This document shows, piece after piece, positions 43,844 through 56,600 of a stretch of 64,000 nucleotides of DNA. The notes beneath the pieces were generated by a model. It saw only the letters and a list, made by a program, of their open reading frames with translations, did not search any database and was not told where the DNA came from. This stretch comes from Bugula neritina (Eukaryota; Bryozoa; Gymnolaemata; Cheilostomatida; Bugulidae): positions 33,541,004 to 33,605,003 of the forward strand of contig OZ037765.1 of NCBI GenBank assembly GCA_964035545.1. Direction: 5' to 3'. Position 1 is the first letter of the stretch, and each line of letters opens with the position of its first letter. The translations under genes and the position numbers were made by a program.

Positions 43844-46577
43844 CTGTAATATAAAGTTATACTATGACAAGAGAATAAAATTACACATAACATATGTATT
43901 TTATACAGCACAGAGATATGCATGTAACCACAACTCCATATTTTACCAATATACTATTAATTATTTTTCAAAGTCACATCCCAGATAAAGCAACGGCTTT
44001 AGCACCTAATATGACTTTTACAAATAATATGCTGGGGTTTTTGAGTTGGTCATATTATTAGTAAAAATGCAGGGCATAATTTCACAGTATCTGGTTCTCA
44101 TACATAACACTTATGTGCCAATATGAAATACATTACATCAAAAATAAATGTTGTCTGTAGGCATAAATTTTGCAGTAGCCAATCATAGTACTATAACAGG
44201 GCAGTCTGAGTGTAGTATCTCGTCTATAGGCATAATAATAATAGCCCATAGCTGAAAATGGAGTTGGAAGCTTTTCAAATACCTCCCACATATAATCGCG
44301 TTTATCCTAGTCCCTAAAACTAAATAAACATTATGGTAGACCAATATTCATGAAAGCTCCATTAATTTGTAACTGGAGGATTTGTAGCACCGCATTACTA
44401 AATATCTGGCATTGGAGGTACTTAGGCTGTGTTGTCATAGTGATATGTACTTATTGGGGCTTTATATAAAGTCAAACTTGGCAAATTATAAGGATTAAAG
44501 TATTATTACTGTGGCTTCAACCGACGAACTTTGGAGTTATTATCTCGATTCTTTGTCAGGAATGTGTAGATAATTTCATGCAATAATGAGTTTTTGCTTT
44601 ATATCATTATATTATATACATTGATGGCAGCGCCTAGCTAAAATTCTAATATCTTTTCAAGGTTATTGGGTGGCAGATTAGCGGCTAAATTTTATGCAGA
44701 TATTGAATAAATAATGTTGTTTGATAGTTATGCTATATTGTTATGTTCACAAGCATCTCTAAAAAGTTATAACTATTGCGTTGACCATAGGTCAAAAAAA
44801 TTACCAAAAGAAAGAGCAGGCAACTCCAAGAAATTGTTCTGGCAGAGGCAAGTTAATTTAGCTATCTTATGGAATACTCCAACTGATCAACATTTTCATC
44901 TATTAAAATTGAAGAAAAGTCAAATATTATTGTACTATTCTAATTATGATTGGGCACAGGCTATAAAGATATTTATTTTAAAAATTATAAAAAGTAAAGT
45001 AACACAATACAAAGTTTGCAAATGTAGACCTAAAAATGTGAATATTCCAGCTTGAAATTTTAGTCTGAAATTCAGACTTTTTTAGGTTGAATTGACTTTT
45101 ATTGACTCGCAAGAAATAAAATTCAATAAAATTATAAATACAAGCATGAAATGAAATATGTAATTCATCAGCCAAACTGGAAGAAATATCTGTTTTCTCT
45201 AGAAGTTGCTAGACTACATAATACATTTTTGGCAAATACTATTTTTTAATAAAATGAAACTGTTGTATTGTTTGGCTAGATAAAGTTTCAAAATTATTTT
45301 CAATATTTTTTCAAATAAAATAGACATGCAATCCATTTTCACATTTTTGGCAAAATTTGTGATTGGGATTCAGTAGTCAATCAGTTAAGCTTGACACAAG
45401 GAGTTGCCACCTCCATTCCAAAGAACAGGACATCTAAAATAACAAACATGGAAAGTACTTAAAATTTCATTTATAGGTTTACAACAATCCTTAAAATACA
45501 TGTTGCCTTCTACAAATGCTAAATAAAAACATGGTGTAATGCTATGTTTACTTAAACTAAATTTTGCTGATTTAGAATGAAGTTCATTCATTTCAATTTG
45601 AAAATTCCTGTTAATAACTTTACTCTATGCTAGCAACTAATTGTAATAACAAAATCACACTGCTACTTTTAGTTTAGGGAATTCATTTTCATTATTAGTT
45701 CAATATTCAGTAGAAGGTTCTCTACAAACAACAATGGACGAACAATGGGCATACATGCAGATGAAAGACTAGTGAATACTAATTTCTTGTCTAACAAAAA
45801 AATGAAAGACTGCATTAAAAATTAACTCTAAAAACTTGCAATTTGAATGAGCCTCAGGCCTTCAGGTGACCAAGAAAAACCAGAAGAGCTACTTTAATAG
45901 AGGAAATTACTGACTGAATTCGTGAATACCTTCACGATTGTCAGTAAGAAATTCAATTTATCTAGGACTGAAATTTCACCGAGTTGCATTGTAAAAGCCA
46001 CTGGTCAAAATGTTAAAATTGTGATAACTTAATCAGCTGATTTCAGAATAACCATCATTGGGAATGACAACTTCATGTACATGTAGATATCTATGCTTAT
46101 AATTATATCAACTGCCTTCATCGATCATCGATACTATGCTGCCAAATCAACTAACTAATTACATTTTGAAACTTCAAAGGGCATTGAATATCAATTAGGC
46201 AAGTTACACTTTTAACTTTATAAAGAGAACTTTTGCACCAATATGATTTAAAAATATAGGTGGGTACTCCGGCGAGTGATATTAACTGAAACTCAAACTT
46301 TTTTGATGCAGTGAAAGCAGAAACAAAACTCAACAGAAACTTAGAAATGCCCAGTACACTTTGTACTTTGGCAACATGTACACGATAATTTCTTTTATGG
46401 TACAAACCTTTTTGTTGATTGTGTTTCAACATTTTCATTAGAGCAAAGCCAAAAGAAATTTGGAAACTGCATAATGACGTCAGCAACCGTGGTATCATCT
46501 TCTCTGGAAAATTATTGACAAATCATCACCTAAGTACTTCAGCAAAGCCTCCATCAACAGTTTGTAACACTTCACAA
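43844..46577. other. Upstream of the LRR cassettes, N-terminal exon not identified
   Basis: The acceptor of the most 5' LRR exon at 43843 requires at least one earlier exon ending in phase 2. None was convincingly recognised here. Open frames at 46498-46151 (-) and 44714-45055 (+) have no known motif. The start of the Roco-caspase gene may lie here in a short exon or farther right. Confidence 0.4.
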
Positions 46578-46623
46578 TACAGTAAGATACAGTGTAATAC
46601 AAGGAGCGTAAAGAGTATACAAA
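46578..46623 (+). repeat. Left edge of the interrupted 46-bp minisatellite
   Basis: One diverged copy of AGTAAGATACAGTGTAATA followed by CAAGGAGCGTAAAGAGTATAC. Further copies occur at 47308-47399 and 49741-49940. The array is split by the MITE and by the retrotransposon described separately. Confidence 0.75.
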
Positions 46624-47305
46624 CCCCCTATTCACACTTACCGTACCGTACGCCGTAACAGCAAATTTTAGCGAGTTTTGTTAACATCCGGGCTAAATCG
46701 TACTCCGGTATACGTTGCGGCGTTGATCAAGCAGTGCTTGATTCAAAAAATCACGGCGGGCTCCTATTGGGTAGAGTTGATCTGGTACTAAAATTTAAAG
46801 AACATTTTCGCTAATTTATTTTAATCGCTTATTTTTGATTTAATTTAACCAATTCAAAAGTTTTAATAAATCAAAAAAACTTTATCCGGCTTGTTTGAAT
46901 TAAACTCAGCTTAAAAATTTAGCTTTCCTCAATCACAAAATCAAGCAAACCAAAAACTTAAAAATGATTTGGACGGCTTAAATATTCATTATTTAAATTA
47001 GTTTGCACAATTATTTTAAAAACGAATATATTTAAAAAAAGATTCTTTTCATGTAATTGCTTTTATTTAGTAAATAGCATTTATATAACATCTTTTGATA
47101 AGAATGTTGCGAATAATTTGTAAATAATATTCAATTGCGTTCAAATCACCGCAGACAAGAGTTGGCTTTATTATGATTGGTCACAGCTCAACGTCATGCA
47201 TTGTACTTTTACGGCAATGTGTGAACACCCGTTGACAAAATGCAACAGCGTCGCCATTTTATTTTTGCTGTTACGGCGTACGATACGGTAAGTGTGAATG
47301 AGGGG
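46624..47305. mobile_element. PIF/Harbinger-like MITE, long copy
   Basis: A 682-bp element with terminal inverted repeats: left CCCCCTATTCACACTTACCG, right (reverse complement) CCCCTCATTCACACTTACCG, continuing as GTACGCCGTAACAGC on both sides. It has no coding capacity. The right flank is TAA and the left flank AAA, close to a 3-bp target duplication. It shares termini and some interior (CTTGATTCAAA, GACTCCTATTGG-like sequence) with the shorter copy at 51912. Confidence 0.82.
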
Positions 47306-47307
47306 TA

Positions 47308-47399
47308 AGAGTAAGATACAGTGTAATATAAGGAGTGTAGAGAGTATACAGGGGGTAAGTTACAGTGTAATATAAGGAGTGTAGAGAGCATACAGAGGA
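47308..47399 (+). repeat. Minisatellite copies between MITE and retrotransposon
   Basis: Two units of GTAAGATACAGTGTAATATA then AGGAGTGTAGAGAG(T/C)ATACAG, period about 46 bp. They are homologous to the array at 49741-49940. Confidence 0.85.
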
Positions 47400-49672
47400 A
47401 TGTCGCCTGAGTAGTACACAAACCAGTGTAAATCTTAGCCGGTCCCAAGCCCGGATAAAGACAGGGGTTCGGTGACAGGAAGAGCATCCGGCCAGTAAAA
47501 CACCCCAGCCCTAAACAGTATGCTTGAAAACCAACAGATACCAGACCATGATAGGGCATCCCCATGTTAAGCAATGCGCAGAGGTTAGATCACCTTGCTG
47601 ACCCTGTGAGAAGTATGCAAGCGAGGCTACAGAAGATCAGGATAGTGACCTTAAACATTGGTACGCTGACTGCTATGAGTCGAGAGATTGCTGATTTGAT
47701 GGTGAGGCAAAACATTGATATATTATGACTGCAGGAAACAAGATGGACGAGTGGGAAACCCGGAGGAAAGGCAAGGAACATAGGGGAAGGCATCAAACTA
47801 TATTACAGTGGAGGAGGAAGACCTAAGAACGGAGTTGCTATTTGCTTGAAAGAGGAATGGCAAGACAGGGTTATAGAAGTAGAGAGGAAGTCAGATAGAA
47901 TAATGAATATGGAGCTAGTGACGCCCCGGCAGACCTATAAAACCGTGTCAGCCTACGCACCACCACAAGGGTGTAAAGAAGAAGAAAAGGACAGATTCTG
48001 GACTCAACTCGGAGCAATATCGGACAGTATTCCCACTTCGGAAGAACTGATTGTTGCCGGAGATCTCAATGGTCATGTTGGAATAGAGAGAGATGGGTTT
48101 GAAAGATGGAATGGTGGCAAGACATGTGGAAACATTAATGCAGAAGGAGAGAATTTTGAACTATGCTAGGGAGTGCGACCTGGCACTGGTAAACACATTC
48201 TTCACTAAGAGTGATGTCCAGACTTACACTTTCAAGAGTGGACTGAACCAAACTGTAATTGATTACATCGGGATTGGAAGAGAAAGCATCAGCAAGATCA
48301 AGGACTGTAAAGTGATCCTGGGCGAATCCGTAGCATTTCAACACCGGCCTCCAGCAGTTGAAATCCTAGCCAGAAAGAATAAGAGAAAAGCCAGAATAAG
48401 AGAAAGCAAGATTAGCTGGTGGAAACTCAGAAAGCTGGAGGGGAAAGAGCTCTTGGGGCAACTGAGTGAGAAGCTAGATGAAATCTACACTGAGGAAGGT
48501 TTGCAGTGGGCATAACCTTATCCAATGGTCATGAAGACAGCCAAGAGATTCTCGGAGAGTCAGTGACAGGAAAGTACCTAGAGAAAGAGTCTTGGTGGTG
48601 GAATGAAGAAGTACAGTCAGCAGTGAAAGAAAAAAGAGAAGTATGGAAAGAGTAGAGAGAATAGTAAATGAAGAAAACAAAGAGGAAGCAAGAGAACGAT
48701 ACACCAGTCGGAACAAGATAAGCAAGGAAAGGTAGCCATAACAAAACAAACAGCATCATAAACTAGCTAAAACTAGACACCAGAGATCTAAGGATATTGA
48801 CAGAATACCTTTTGTCAAAGGCGTAAATGGAAAGATCCTGTGTGAAGACAAGCAAATCAAAAAGAGATGGAAAAACTACTTCAATGGCCTACTAAATAAT
48901 GAGAACGGGGAGGAACTGCCACCGCAGCTACCAGTGCAAGGATCAATACCGGAAATCTATAGTAATAAAGAGAGATTAGAAAGAAGGTTAGAGATCTGGA
49001 GAGAGAAAACAGAGGCAGCAGGACTGAAGATAAATAAAAAGAAAACCGAGCATCTGCCAGCAGTTGGAAACCAAGAAAACATCGGGATGAAGTATGGTAG
49101 TCAGGTTATAGAAAGCCTGCCTAAGTGTTCCAAATTCAAGTACTTGGGCACAACAATCTAACAAGAGGGAGGCTGCCAGAGGGAGGTTGAGCTGAGAATA
49201 TCCAAGGCTTGGAATAAGTGTAGAGAGCTGTCTGGTGTGCTCCGTGACAAGAAAATGCCCACAAAACTCAAAGTACTGATTTACAAAATTGCTATCAGAC
49301 CAACCCTACTATACGGAAATGAGATGTCATCATGTGAGATGCGCATGCTGCAATACAGTTAGAATGTCAGTTTAGAGGATCATAAGCCAAATGAGGAAAT
49401 AACAGCAGAAGCCAGAGTGATGCCAATTAAAGACCTGATGAGGAAAAGACGAATGCGGTGGTATGGACATGCTAGAAGAAGAGAAAGTGAGGAAGACATC
49501 CGCAGAGTGTCAGAGATGACAGTTGAGGGAGTTCGACCTAGGGGCAGACCAAAGCAAAGATGGTGTGATATGATAAACTCAGACCTTAGATGCCTTGATC
49601 TAGATGGCGCAGATGCTGAAGATCGAGTTCGATGGAGATGCCTGGTAGAACTTGGTATGAAGTAAAAACCCG
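47400..49672 (+). mobile_element. RTE-like non-LTR retrotransposon, internally deleted
   Basis: Plus-strand apurinic-endonuclease domain: IRIVTLNIGTLTAMSREIAD, LQETRW after a stop, VSAYAPPQG, then ELIVAGDLNGHVG and, after a frameshift near 48160, RECDLALVNTFF and a diverged catalytic end. Downstream come KRWKNYFNGLLNN (linker), then the post-palm segment WREKTEAAGLKINKKKTE, KYLGTTI, RPTLLYG, and the C-terminal RRMRWYGHARR and RPRGRPKQRWCD motifs typical of RTE/CFDP2-like elements. The reverse-transcriptase palm with its FADD box is missing (deletion near 48950), and several stops and frameshifts are present, so the copy is inactive. It sits between minisatellite copies. Confidence 0.87.
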
Positions 49673-49740
49673 CCACACACGCAGGACCACAGCGGTGAAA
49701 GGTGACCAAAGGTGACCAGAGAGCTAACAGGGGGGGGGGG

Positions 49741-49940
49741 GGGTAAGATACAGTGTAATATAAAGAGTGTAGAGAGCATACAGAAAGTAAGATACAGTGT
49801 GATATAAGAAGTGTAGAGAGAGTATACAGGGGGTAAGATACAGTGTAATATAAGGAGTGTAGAGAGAGTATACAGGGGGTAAGATACCGTGTAATATAAG
49901 GAGTGTAGAGAGCATACAGAGAGTAAGATACAAGGAGTGC
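49741..49940 (+). repeat. Right part of the 46-bp minisatellite
   Basis: About four copies of GTAAGATACAGTGTAATATA then AGGAGTGTAGAGAGTATACAGGG, directly after a run of G residues (about 49730-49743). It ends where the NAV relic begins. Confidence 0.88.
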
Positions 49941-49956
49941 TAAACTGACCACTTAG

Positions 49957-51541
49957 CTGACTTGTGACTGAGGAAGCCTGAGAACTTGACACGTGGTGGA
50001 GATTGTCTAAGATGATGGTAGGAGCTCTATGCCACTGCTCTCACATTGCTCCTGCCTAAAACACAGGTTTTCCCTCAGCTCACTACTCGACTTGTGTTCT
50101 CTATCAAAAGTTGCAACACTTTGAGGCAGTCTCCGTTTACCAGACCTATAATAGGTATAATAATAGTTATATATTACACAGCTATATATCATACAGGTGT
50201 ATATTACACAGGTGTATATTAAACAGGTAAATAGAAGTGTAACATGTTGAGACATACTGTGAAATGCGGTACGAGGTGAGGTGTTGTGCTAGGTGAGATT
50301 TTCCTGTACTTCTGGGACCAGAGAGTATAATTATCCTATGTTCAGAAAGTAAACTAGGATTTCTCTGTATTATAGACTTTGGTATTCCAGTCTCAAATGC
50401 CAGAGGATCTACAGTGTGGTGTGATGCTCCTATAACCAAACACAAATTATATATATTTCATTAGAAACCAGAGATTTAGTACTGATTTTGACTAGTAGTG
50501 GGTTTGACTAATCGTGAGTGTGACTAATAGTGAGTGTAGCTACTAACCTTTGGGTACTATCTTAATGTTAGTTGTGTCCCCCACAAGATAGCCGTATGGT
50601 AGGAGTTCTGGAGACTCGCCATCCTTGGTACGGCAGACTTCACCTACGATGTAGGCTTATATACTCTCAGAGGTAAGACCCAAATTGGTACTCTGGTCTA
50701 TCATAGACAAGTACTGCTTGAATGTTCTCTTCACTAGACTGTCCAACACGTCCCACTTTGTCTTCCCTGTCACCAATATACTTCCTATCAGACAGTTGGG
50801 GTTCTACAGTATGATATATTACAGTATAATAATACAGTGTAATCAAAATATATGTGTGTGTGTGTGCGCGTGTGTGCGTGTGTGCATGTGTGTGTGTTAT
50901 ATAACACAGTATGATATATGATAAAATGTTGATAGTTCTAATAGTTGCAGCAGTTCTAGTAAGGTCCTGTAGCAGTGGTAGTGGTAGTAGTAGTGGTAGT
51001 CGTACTAGTAGTAGTAGTAAGAGTAACTCACCAATCTACTATCCTCTGGCACTACATTCACCGTCACTATCTTTCCATTGTCATTTTCAGACATGCGGTG
51101 ATTAGAGAGGAAGTCCAGCCCACTTTTATCACCAGACACCAAACGCCCTCTGGACAGGGGAGGTGAGAGACGTGGGACTGGCAGTTTGAGAGAGAGAGGT
51201 GGATAGGAGACTCATGCCCCCTGAGATGGAAGCTCCGGCACTGAGGGAGGAGGAGGGTGGCATGAGAAGAAGGGAGCTGCTCGATGTATTACCAACCATC
51301 CTGTGTAGTCGGTCATCGTCTGCCTTTAGGTAACTCATCTCTTGCTGTAAATAGTCAGCATCATTGTAACCCACTCCACTACTCACTCTAGTCTTCTCCT
51401 CACTCATACCTTACTAATGCAGTCAACATACCTTCATTCTACCCAGCTGCTGTAACAGATGTGCCGAGGTAAGAGCATCCAGTCTTATGTCTGTCAGCTT
51501 CATGTCTTTCTCTCTCAACAACCTCTTCATCTCAGCTATAG
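49957..51541 (-). pseudogene. Neuron navigator (NAV/UNC-53) relic, C-terminal coiled-coil and AAA region
   Basis: NAV proteins guide cell and axon migration and end in an AAA-type ATPase domain. Recognisable exons: about 51541-51432 (LREKDMKLTDIRLDALTSAH, a NAV signature coiled coil), 51344-51293 (SYLKADDDRLHRMV), about 51156-51032, 50803-50548 (IGSILVTGKTKWDVLD, then PELLPYGYLVGD), 50429-50258 (SEHRIIILSGPRSTGKSHLA, the P-loop) and 50145 onward (VATFDREHKSSSELREN). Two lesions stand out: an in-frame TAA in exon 50803-50548, between SESI and AYIVGE, where relatives keep an uninterrupted segment; and a one-base frameshift near 50025 just before the Walker B segment ILDNLHHV, which continues in another frame. 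Beyond about 49957 the ATPase is lost against repeats. The splice join upstream of 51156 is unresolved. Sequencing error could explain one lesion, less easily all of them. Confidence 0.78.
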
Positions 51542-51789
51542 CCTATAGCTATAGCCTCATCACAACTACACAAGAGATCAAACCGCTGTCAGCACACTAA
51601 TCAGTGAGATGGCAACACGTGCCTAGCCTGGTGCCCTAATGATTAGAAAGAGCTAATGGTAAGCTAAACACTTACTCAGTGTAAATGTTGTTGACTACAC
51701 TCAAACCCAGGACACTGTTTCGTGAGCCCATATTATGAGTAGGGTAGTGGGGGCACTGGCTGCACTCAACTCCGCATAGTGCATCGGAT

Positions 51790-51905
51790 TTTAGTATCTA
51801 CCTGCTCTCTACCTAGTGTCTACCTACTGTATACCTAGTATCTACCTACTCTATACCTAGTATCTACCTGGTGTCTGCCTAGTGTCTACCTACTCTCTCT
51901 ACTCA
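51790..51905 (+). repeat. Degenerate CTACCTAGT-type minisatellite
   Basis: Imperfect repeats built on CTACCTACTCTATACCTAGT / ATCTACCTGGTGTCTGC immediately left of the short MITE copy. Confidence 0.7.
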
Positions 51906-51911
51906 CTATAA

Positions 51912-52196
51912 CCCCTCATTCACATTTACAATATCGTACACCGTAACAGCAAATATCAGCCATTTTTACAGATGTCTGAGCAGTATGGTAGGATCAAACA
52001 CTGCTTGATTCAAATAAGTTGCGGCAGACTCCTATTGGACAAAAATATTTTTGCGTTAATTCATTGGATATAATTGTCCAATGAAGTGTCATAGATTGTA
52101 CCTAATAGCGGACTTTGAAAACTTCAGCCCGGACACATTAAAAAAAGGCTGATATTCGCTGTTACGGCGTACGATATGGTAAGTGTGAATGAGGGG
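51912..52196. mobile_element. PIF/Harbinger-like MITE, short copy
   Basis: A 285-bp element beginning CCCCTCATTCACATTTACAA and ending in the inverted complement, with imperfect terminal inverted repeats of about 50 bp including GTACRCCGTAACAGC and AATATCAGCC. It is flanked by TAA on both sides (51909-51911 and 52197-52199), the 3-bp TWA-type duplication known for PIF/Harbinger elements. It is non-coding. Confidence 0.88.
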
Positions 52197-52199
52197 TAA

Positions 52200-53229
52200 A
52201 AAGAAACAATATTTTCCTGTAATTTAACCCATCAATAAACGCATCAATAGTTAGTGTGGCCATGGTTTAAACCTCATTAATTTCATGCCATTTTAAGGCT
52301 TTCACAACCTAAAAGATGTAGGTCATCTGCAAGAGAGATGTTAGGTATATGAAATGAGTAGAAGTGCAAAAGTAAGCAGGTATTAGGGAAGGAAGAGTTA
52401 GTTGGTGTACTTTGACTTGCGATAAATCAATGTGATAACAGATGTAAATGTTAAGGTGTTTTTATTCCAATCTCACGGAAAAGGTATAGATAGCTAAATT
52501 TACGAGACACACAATATTCTATGAAATACCGCACATTCATTAAAACTTTATAAAACTCTAGTGTGAAGGGTGACTCACACTTTTAGACCATAGATGAGTC
52601 TAAGTTGTACAATTTTGATAAGAACCTTTTACTCTATAAGTTTATGCAACATAAAATACCCTCCACATATTCAACAGCTATGAAGTTTTGTTGAAGATAA
52701 ATTTTCTCAACAAATATAAAGAAAAAAGCTACTTGAGCTACTTTTCGTTAGCATGTTATAGGATTATTTGTGTTTCATCTTTATGTACAGTGATTTAGTC
52801 ATTTAACTGATAACTAATGATCTCACTTTGTTTTTTAATTTAATAAAACAGAAGTTTAGTTTGTATAAAAACAGCTTTCATTTGAATTCAAGTAATGATC
52901 ACTTTTTCCTCACCTCAGACTGCATAGGTAAATAATTGGTTCGTTTTAAACACCACATCAGTTGCACGTGACAGCAAAGCCAGCTGAGAGAAGAATCAAC
53001 CATACTGATAGATCAGTGGCAACTTGTGAGTGCGTCAGAATAGTTTCTTGTTGCGTGACTCTACAAATAAATTATGAATTTGAATATGCTAAAAATTTGC
53101 AAAAATTGATTTTAACAAAACACAATATTTATTTGACGTTATATGTCAAGTTCAAGTTGCTATGATATATATCAAATAATTTTTAGCTTTCTTTTTAGCA
53201 ACTCTGAAATAAAATGAAAAAATAACCTA
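52200..53229. other. Intergenic DNA, no gene seen
   Basis: AT-rich sequence between the short MITE and the polypurine tract. No coding or repeat family was recognised. Confidence 0.5.
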
Positions 53230-53254
53230 AAATTGGTTAAATCCATGCAAACTA

Positions 53255-53660
53255 AAGAAAGAAAGAGAGAGGGTGAGAGAGAGAGAGAGAGGGTGGGAGA
53301 GAGAGCATGGGGGAGAGAGAGGGTGGGAGAAAGAGAGAGGGTGGGGGAAAGAGAGTGTGGGGGAGAGAGTGTGGGGGAGAGAGAGAGGGTGGGGGAGAGA
53401 GAGGGTGGGGAGAGAGAGAGGGTGGGAGAGAGGGTGGGAGAGAGAAAGGTTGAGAGAGGGGGTGGGAAAGAGGGTGGGAGAGAAAGGTTGAAAGAGGGGG
53501 TGGGAGAGAGGGGGAGAAAGAAAGGTTGAGAGAGAAAGGTTGAGAGAGAGAGAGGGGGGTGGGAGAGAGAAAGGTTGAGAGAGAGAGGGTAGAAGAGAGA
53601 GAGGGTGGGAGAGAGAGAGGGAGAGAGAGAGAGAGGTTGAGTGGAAGGTGTGGCGGAAGG
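53255..53660 (+). repeat. Polypurine tract (GAGAGAGGGTGGGAGA-like), about 400 bp
   Basis: Plus strand almost entirely G and A with isolated T in GGTTGAG and GGTGGGAG words. Mirror symmetry and GGG runs would allow triplex or quadruplex structures. Ser/Leu/Pro-rich (minus) and Arg/Glu/Gly-rich (plus) open frames here are artefacts. Confidence 0.95.
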
Positions 53661-53699
53661 AAACGGAGAAAGGAGGGAGAGAGCTTGCAGACAAACACC

Positions 53700-56600
53700 A
53701 TTGACTTAAAATATGTTGATAAATACTGCAGCAAGTATTTCAAAATGATGCTAGCAAGTTCAAAGCTCACTATAACTTTCAAGATCAATAAAATATCAAG
53801 TTCACAAAACTCATCTGCGAGTAAAAAATAATCACAGAGATAACCAGGTATGTGGGAAGAGCCAGCTAATAGGAGTACCTTTTTAGATAAACTGCATGCA
53901 CAATCTGTGAGATAAAATGTGTCTTTGCTACAATTTCCTAAAAATAAACAAAAACAAATGCTAGTCATATAATTTTTTAGAGTTATTAGGAGTGCAATTT
54001 TATGACACAACATCCCTATTCTCTGCTGGGATTAGCAAAACATTTACTTTTTGGACCATTACTTTTCTACCATGTAAACCATAAACCCCCAATAAACGTA
54101 TTTTAGCAGAACTAACTTTATACTTATAGAATATTGAAGAATTTTACAATACATGTGTTTCATATAAAAAATTTCAAACTTGAATGACTAAAATCACAAG
54201 CGATTTATCAAAGTAGTAATTCTTGCATTTTAGCCATTTGTGGACTAACTTGGAGTTAATTTCTCTTTGAATAATGCTCTAAAGTCAATTTATTCAACTT
54301 AGTGTGTAGGCTACTAAAATCACATTTAAAATTTTAGAATAAAACAAAAAAATTGAACAAAGAAGATTTCTTCTGCATATTATTCATTCCAAAAACAGCC
54401 TTGGACTTTGCTGCAAAACTACCTATTAAATTAGGCATTGCAATACTTTCTGAATTATAACCTACAGTTATGAATACTGTTATTATGCTGGTATATCAAA
54501 ACATAACCAAAATTCTTAGTGTTTGCTAACAGCATGGTCTAGGCCCTAGGAGTTAGAGTGTACCAGTACTCAGTAGACTGGAATAATTCTCAGTCCTGCG
54601 TTACATCATCAAACCACTTTGACTAAAGCTGCTAGACAGATAATGAGAACTAATTACAACACATCTAAAATCTAGCATATAATTAATAAAGATGACGCTG
54701 GCAACATTTTTTCTTATCATATCGATAGCAAATATTGCTCACTACAAATTTAGGAAAAATTTCTTTCATCCATTACATAATAATCGAAATCAATTTCATT
54801 TATTCAATTCAAGAATTGTAGCTAGCCTCTCGATTTGCCATCTTTTTTCCAGTCCAGGTTCAAATGACACCTTGATCATTTCAAATATCCATGCAAGCTT
54901 GAAAATATTGAATAAAGCATAAAGACAGTAACAGCTTTAGATCAAAATTGTTGGCCTCAGCTCTTAAGCTAAGACACAGATGCACTGAAATATGAACAAC
55001 ATTAGCATACTTTTCACTGTCACAAAACTTATTTTATGCGCATCAGACATTTTAAGGTCAATCAAAACCAGGCAAAGTTCATCATCATATTGCTTACTGC
55101 TTAATGCTGCAGTTTATTTTTGCTTACCAAGTTTCTTCCTGCAGAAGAATTGCAGCTAGCTTCTCATTTTGCCATCTTTTTTCTAGTCCAGGTTCAAATG
55201 ACACCTTGATCGTTTCAAATATCCACGCAAGCTTAAAAAATATTCATCAATCACTACAACAATAGAAATACTTACAATGATCTAAATATTACTATTCCAT
55301 TACTATAACATTACACAGTAACATTATGTTTATAATTGTAATATTGAAACATGATTTTGTGGTAGTTTGCTATGTGTAGCAGAACTTAGAAAAATCAACT
55401 GAAAACCGAAAGAAATAATTAAATGAAACTAATTAAAGTGAATGAGCTCACTGAATAGTAATTAATTCAGTATACTTAGTGAGTTTTATTTACTTCCACT
55501 AGGTTTACTTTCATGATTAAATGCTTCTGTCCACTTTTCAGTTTATAGGAATGTACTAAAAGTGAAACTAATTATAGTTACTATTATCTTATCTAGTTTT
55601 GGCTATATATTATTCATGAATATAAACATAGTTATATGCAAGTTTCTATTGTGACTGCAGATATCAAGGCGGTAGCTGAAAGCAGACTTCATTCTACTTC
55701 AAGTTTCAAACATTGTCCAAGTTCAAAGACTAACAAGTGAATGGTTAATAACTGTGAAAGTTGCAATAAGTTACTTTATTATTAAGTAACATACGACTGA
55801 TTCTATACTGTCTATGGTCCTATGGTATCTGTATTAAACTAAAACATAATTATGAAAAACAAAAGTTGTATTTTGGGGGGAGACTTAAATTATAATAATT
55901 AAATTAACAGCTTAAAATAGGCGAATTAAACCATGATTGCAATTTTTATCCATTTATCCTTATAATTATATTTATTCTTTATTCTGAGAGTTGACCCAAC
56001 ACTGGTCACAAAACTAAAAGTAATTGATTGAGTATGATTTATTCTTACACACTTTTACCATTATATTTAGTCATACTGAGTTTCAGTCAGCCATAGTGAT
56101 TATTACTATATGAAAATGACTTTGACCTAGTAGGAGTCATAATTTTAGTGATGGTGTTGATAAGCCAACAGTATAGGGTTAAAACAGCACTAGACTAATA
56201 CTACATCAAGCTTTCAAGTTTAAGTTAGGGTAACTCTAAGACTAAAGAGTAATCATGTAAGCAAAGAGCAATGAGTAATAAGCAAGCTATTCAATTTCAG
56301 GTTTCACTATTACTATATTGAATACTACATGTCTTTTAATAAAATTATGTAGTGGGTGAGTGAACTATACAATCAAATGGGGTGTAAATTTTGAGCAATA
56401 ATGTTAATAGAAATAATATTAGGAGAGAGGTTTCCAATTATTAGTATGTGAAACCAAATGAGAATGGATAACTACTATTACTATTATTACATCTACTTCA
56501 AATTTAGTTTTACCAGTTTGTATTATGATTATCTTACTTCGAATTGTAAATTATAATAATTATAACATTCCTAGTAGTAATGGTATATTTATATTAGTAA

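Noticed and set aside
51129-51407. A single 92-residue exon of the NAV relic reading through to 51129
   Set aside because: The ends do not match NAV. The sequence is better explained by a short exon 51344-51293 and a new exon after the strong acceptor CTGTCCAG near 51157, so the frame change here was not counted as a lesion.
53227-54013. Ser/Leu/Pro-rich 253-residue and 155-residue open frames
   Set aside because: They come from the polypurine/polypyrimidine tract; composition alone explains the lack of stops.
55100-55240. N-terminal exon of the Roco-caspase gene
   Set aside because: Phase would fit, but it is 11 kb away beyond a NAV relic and mobile elements, with no supporting evidence.
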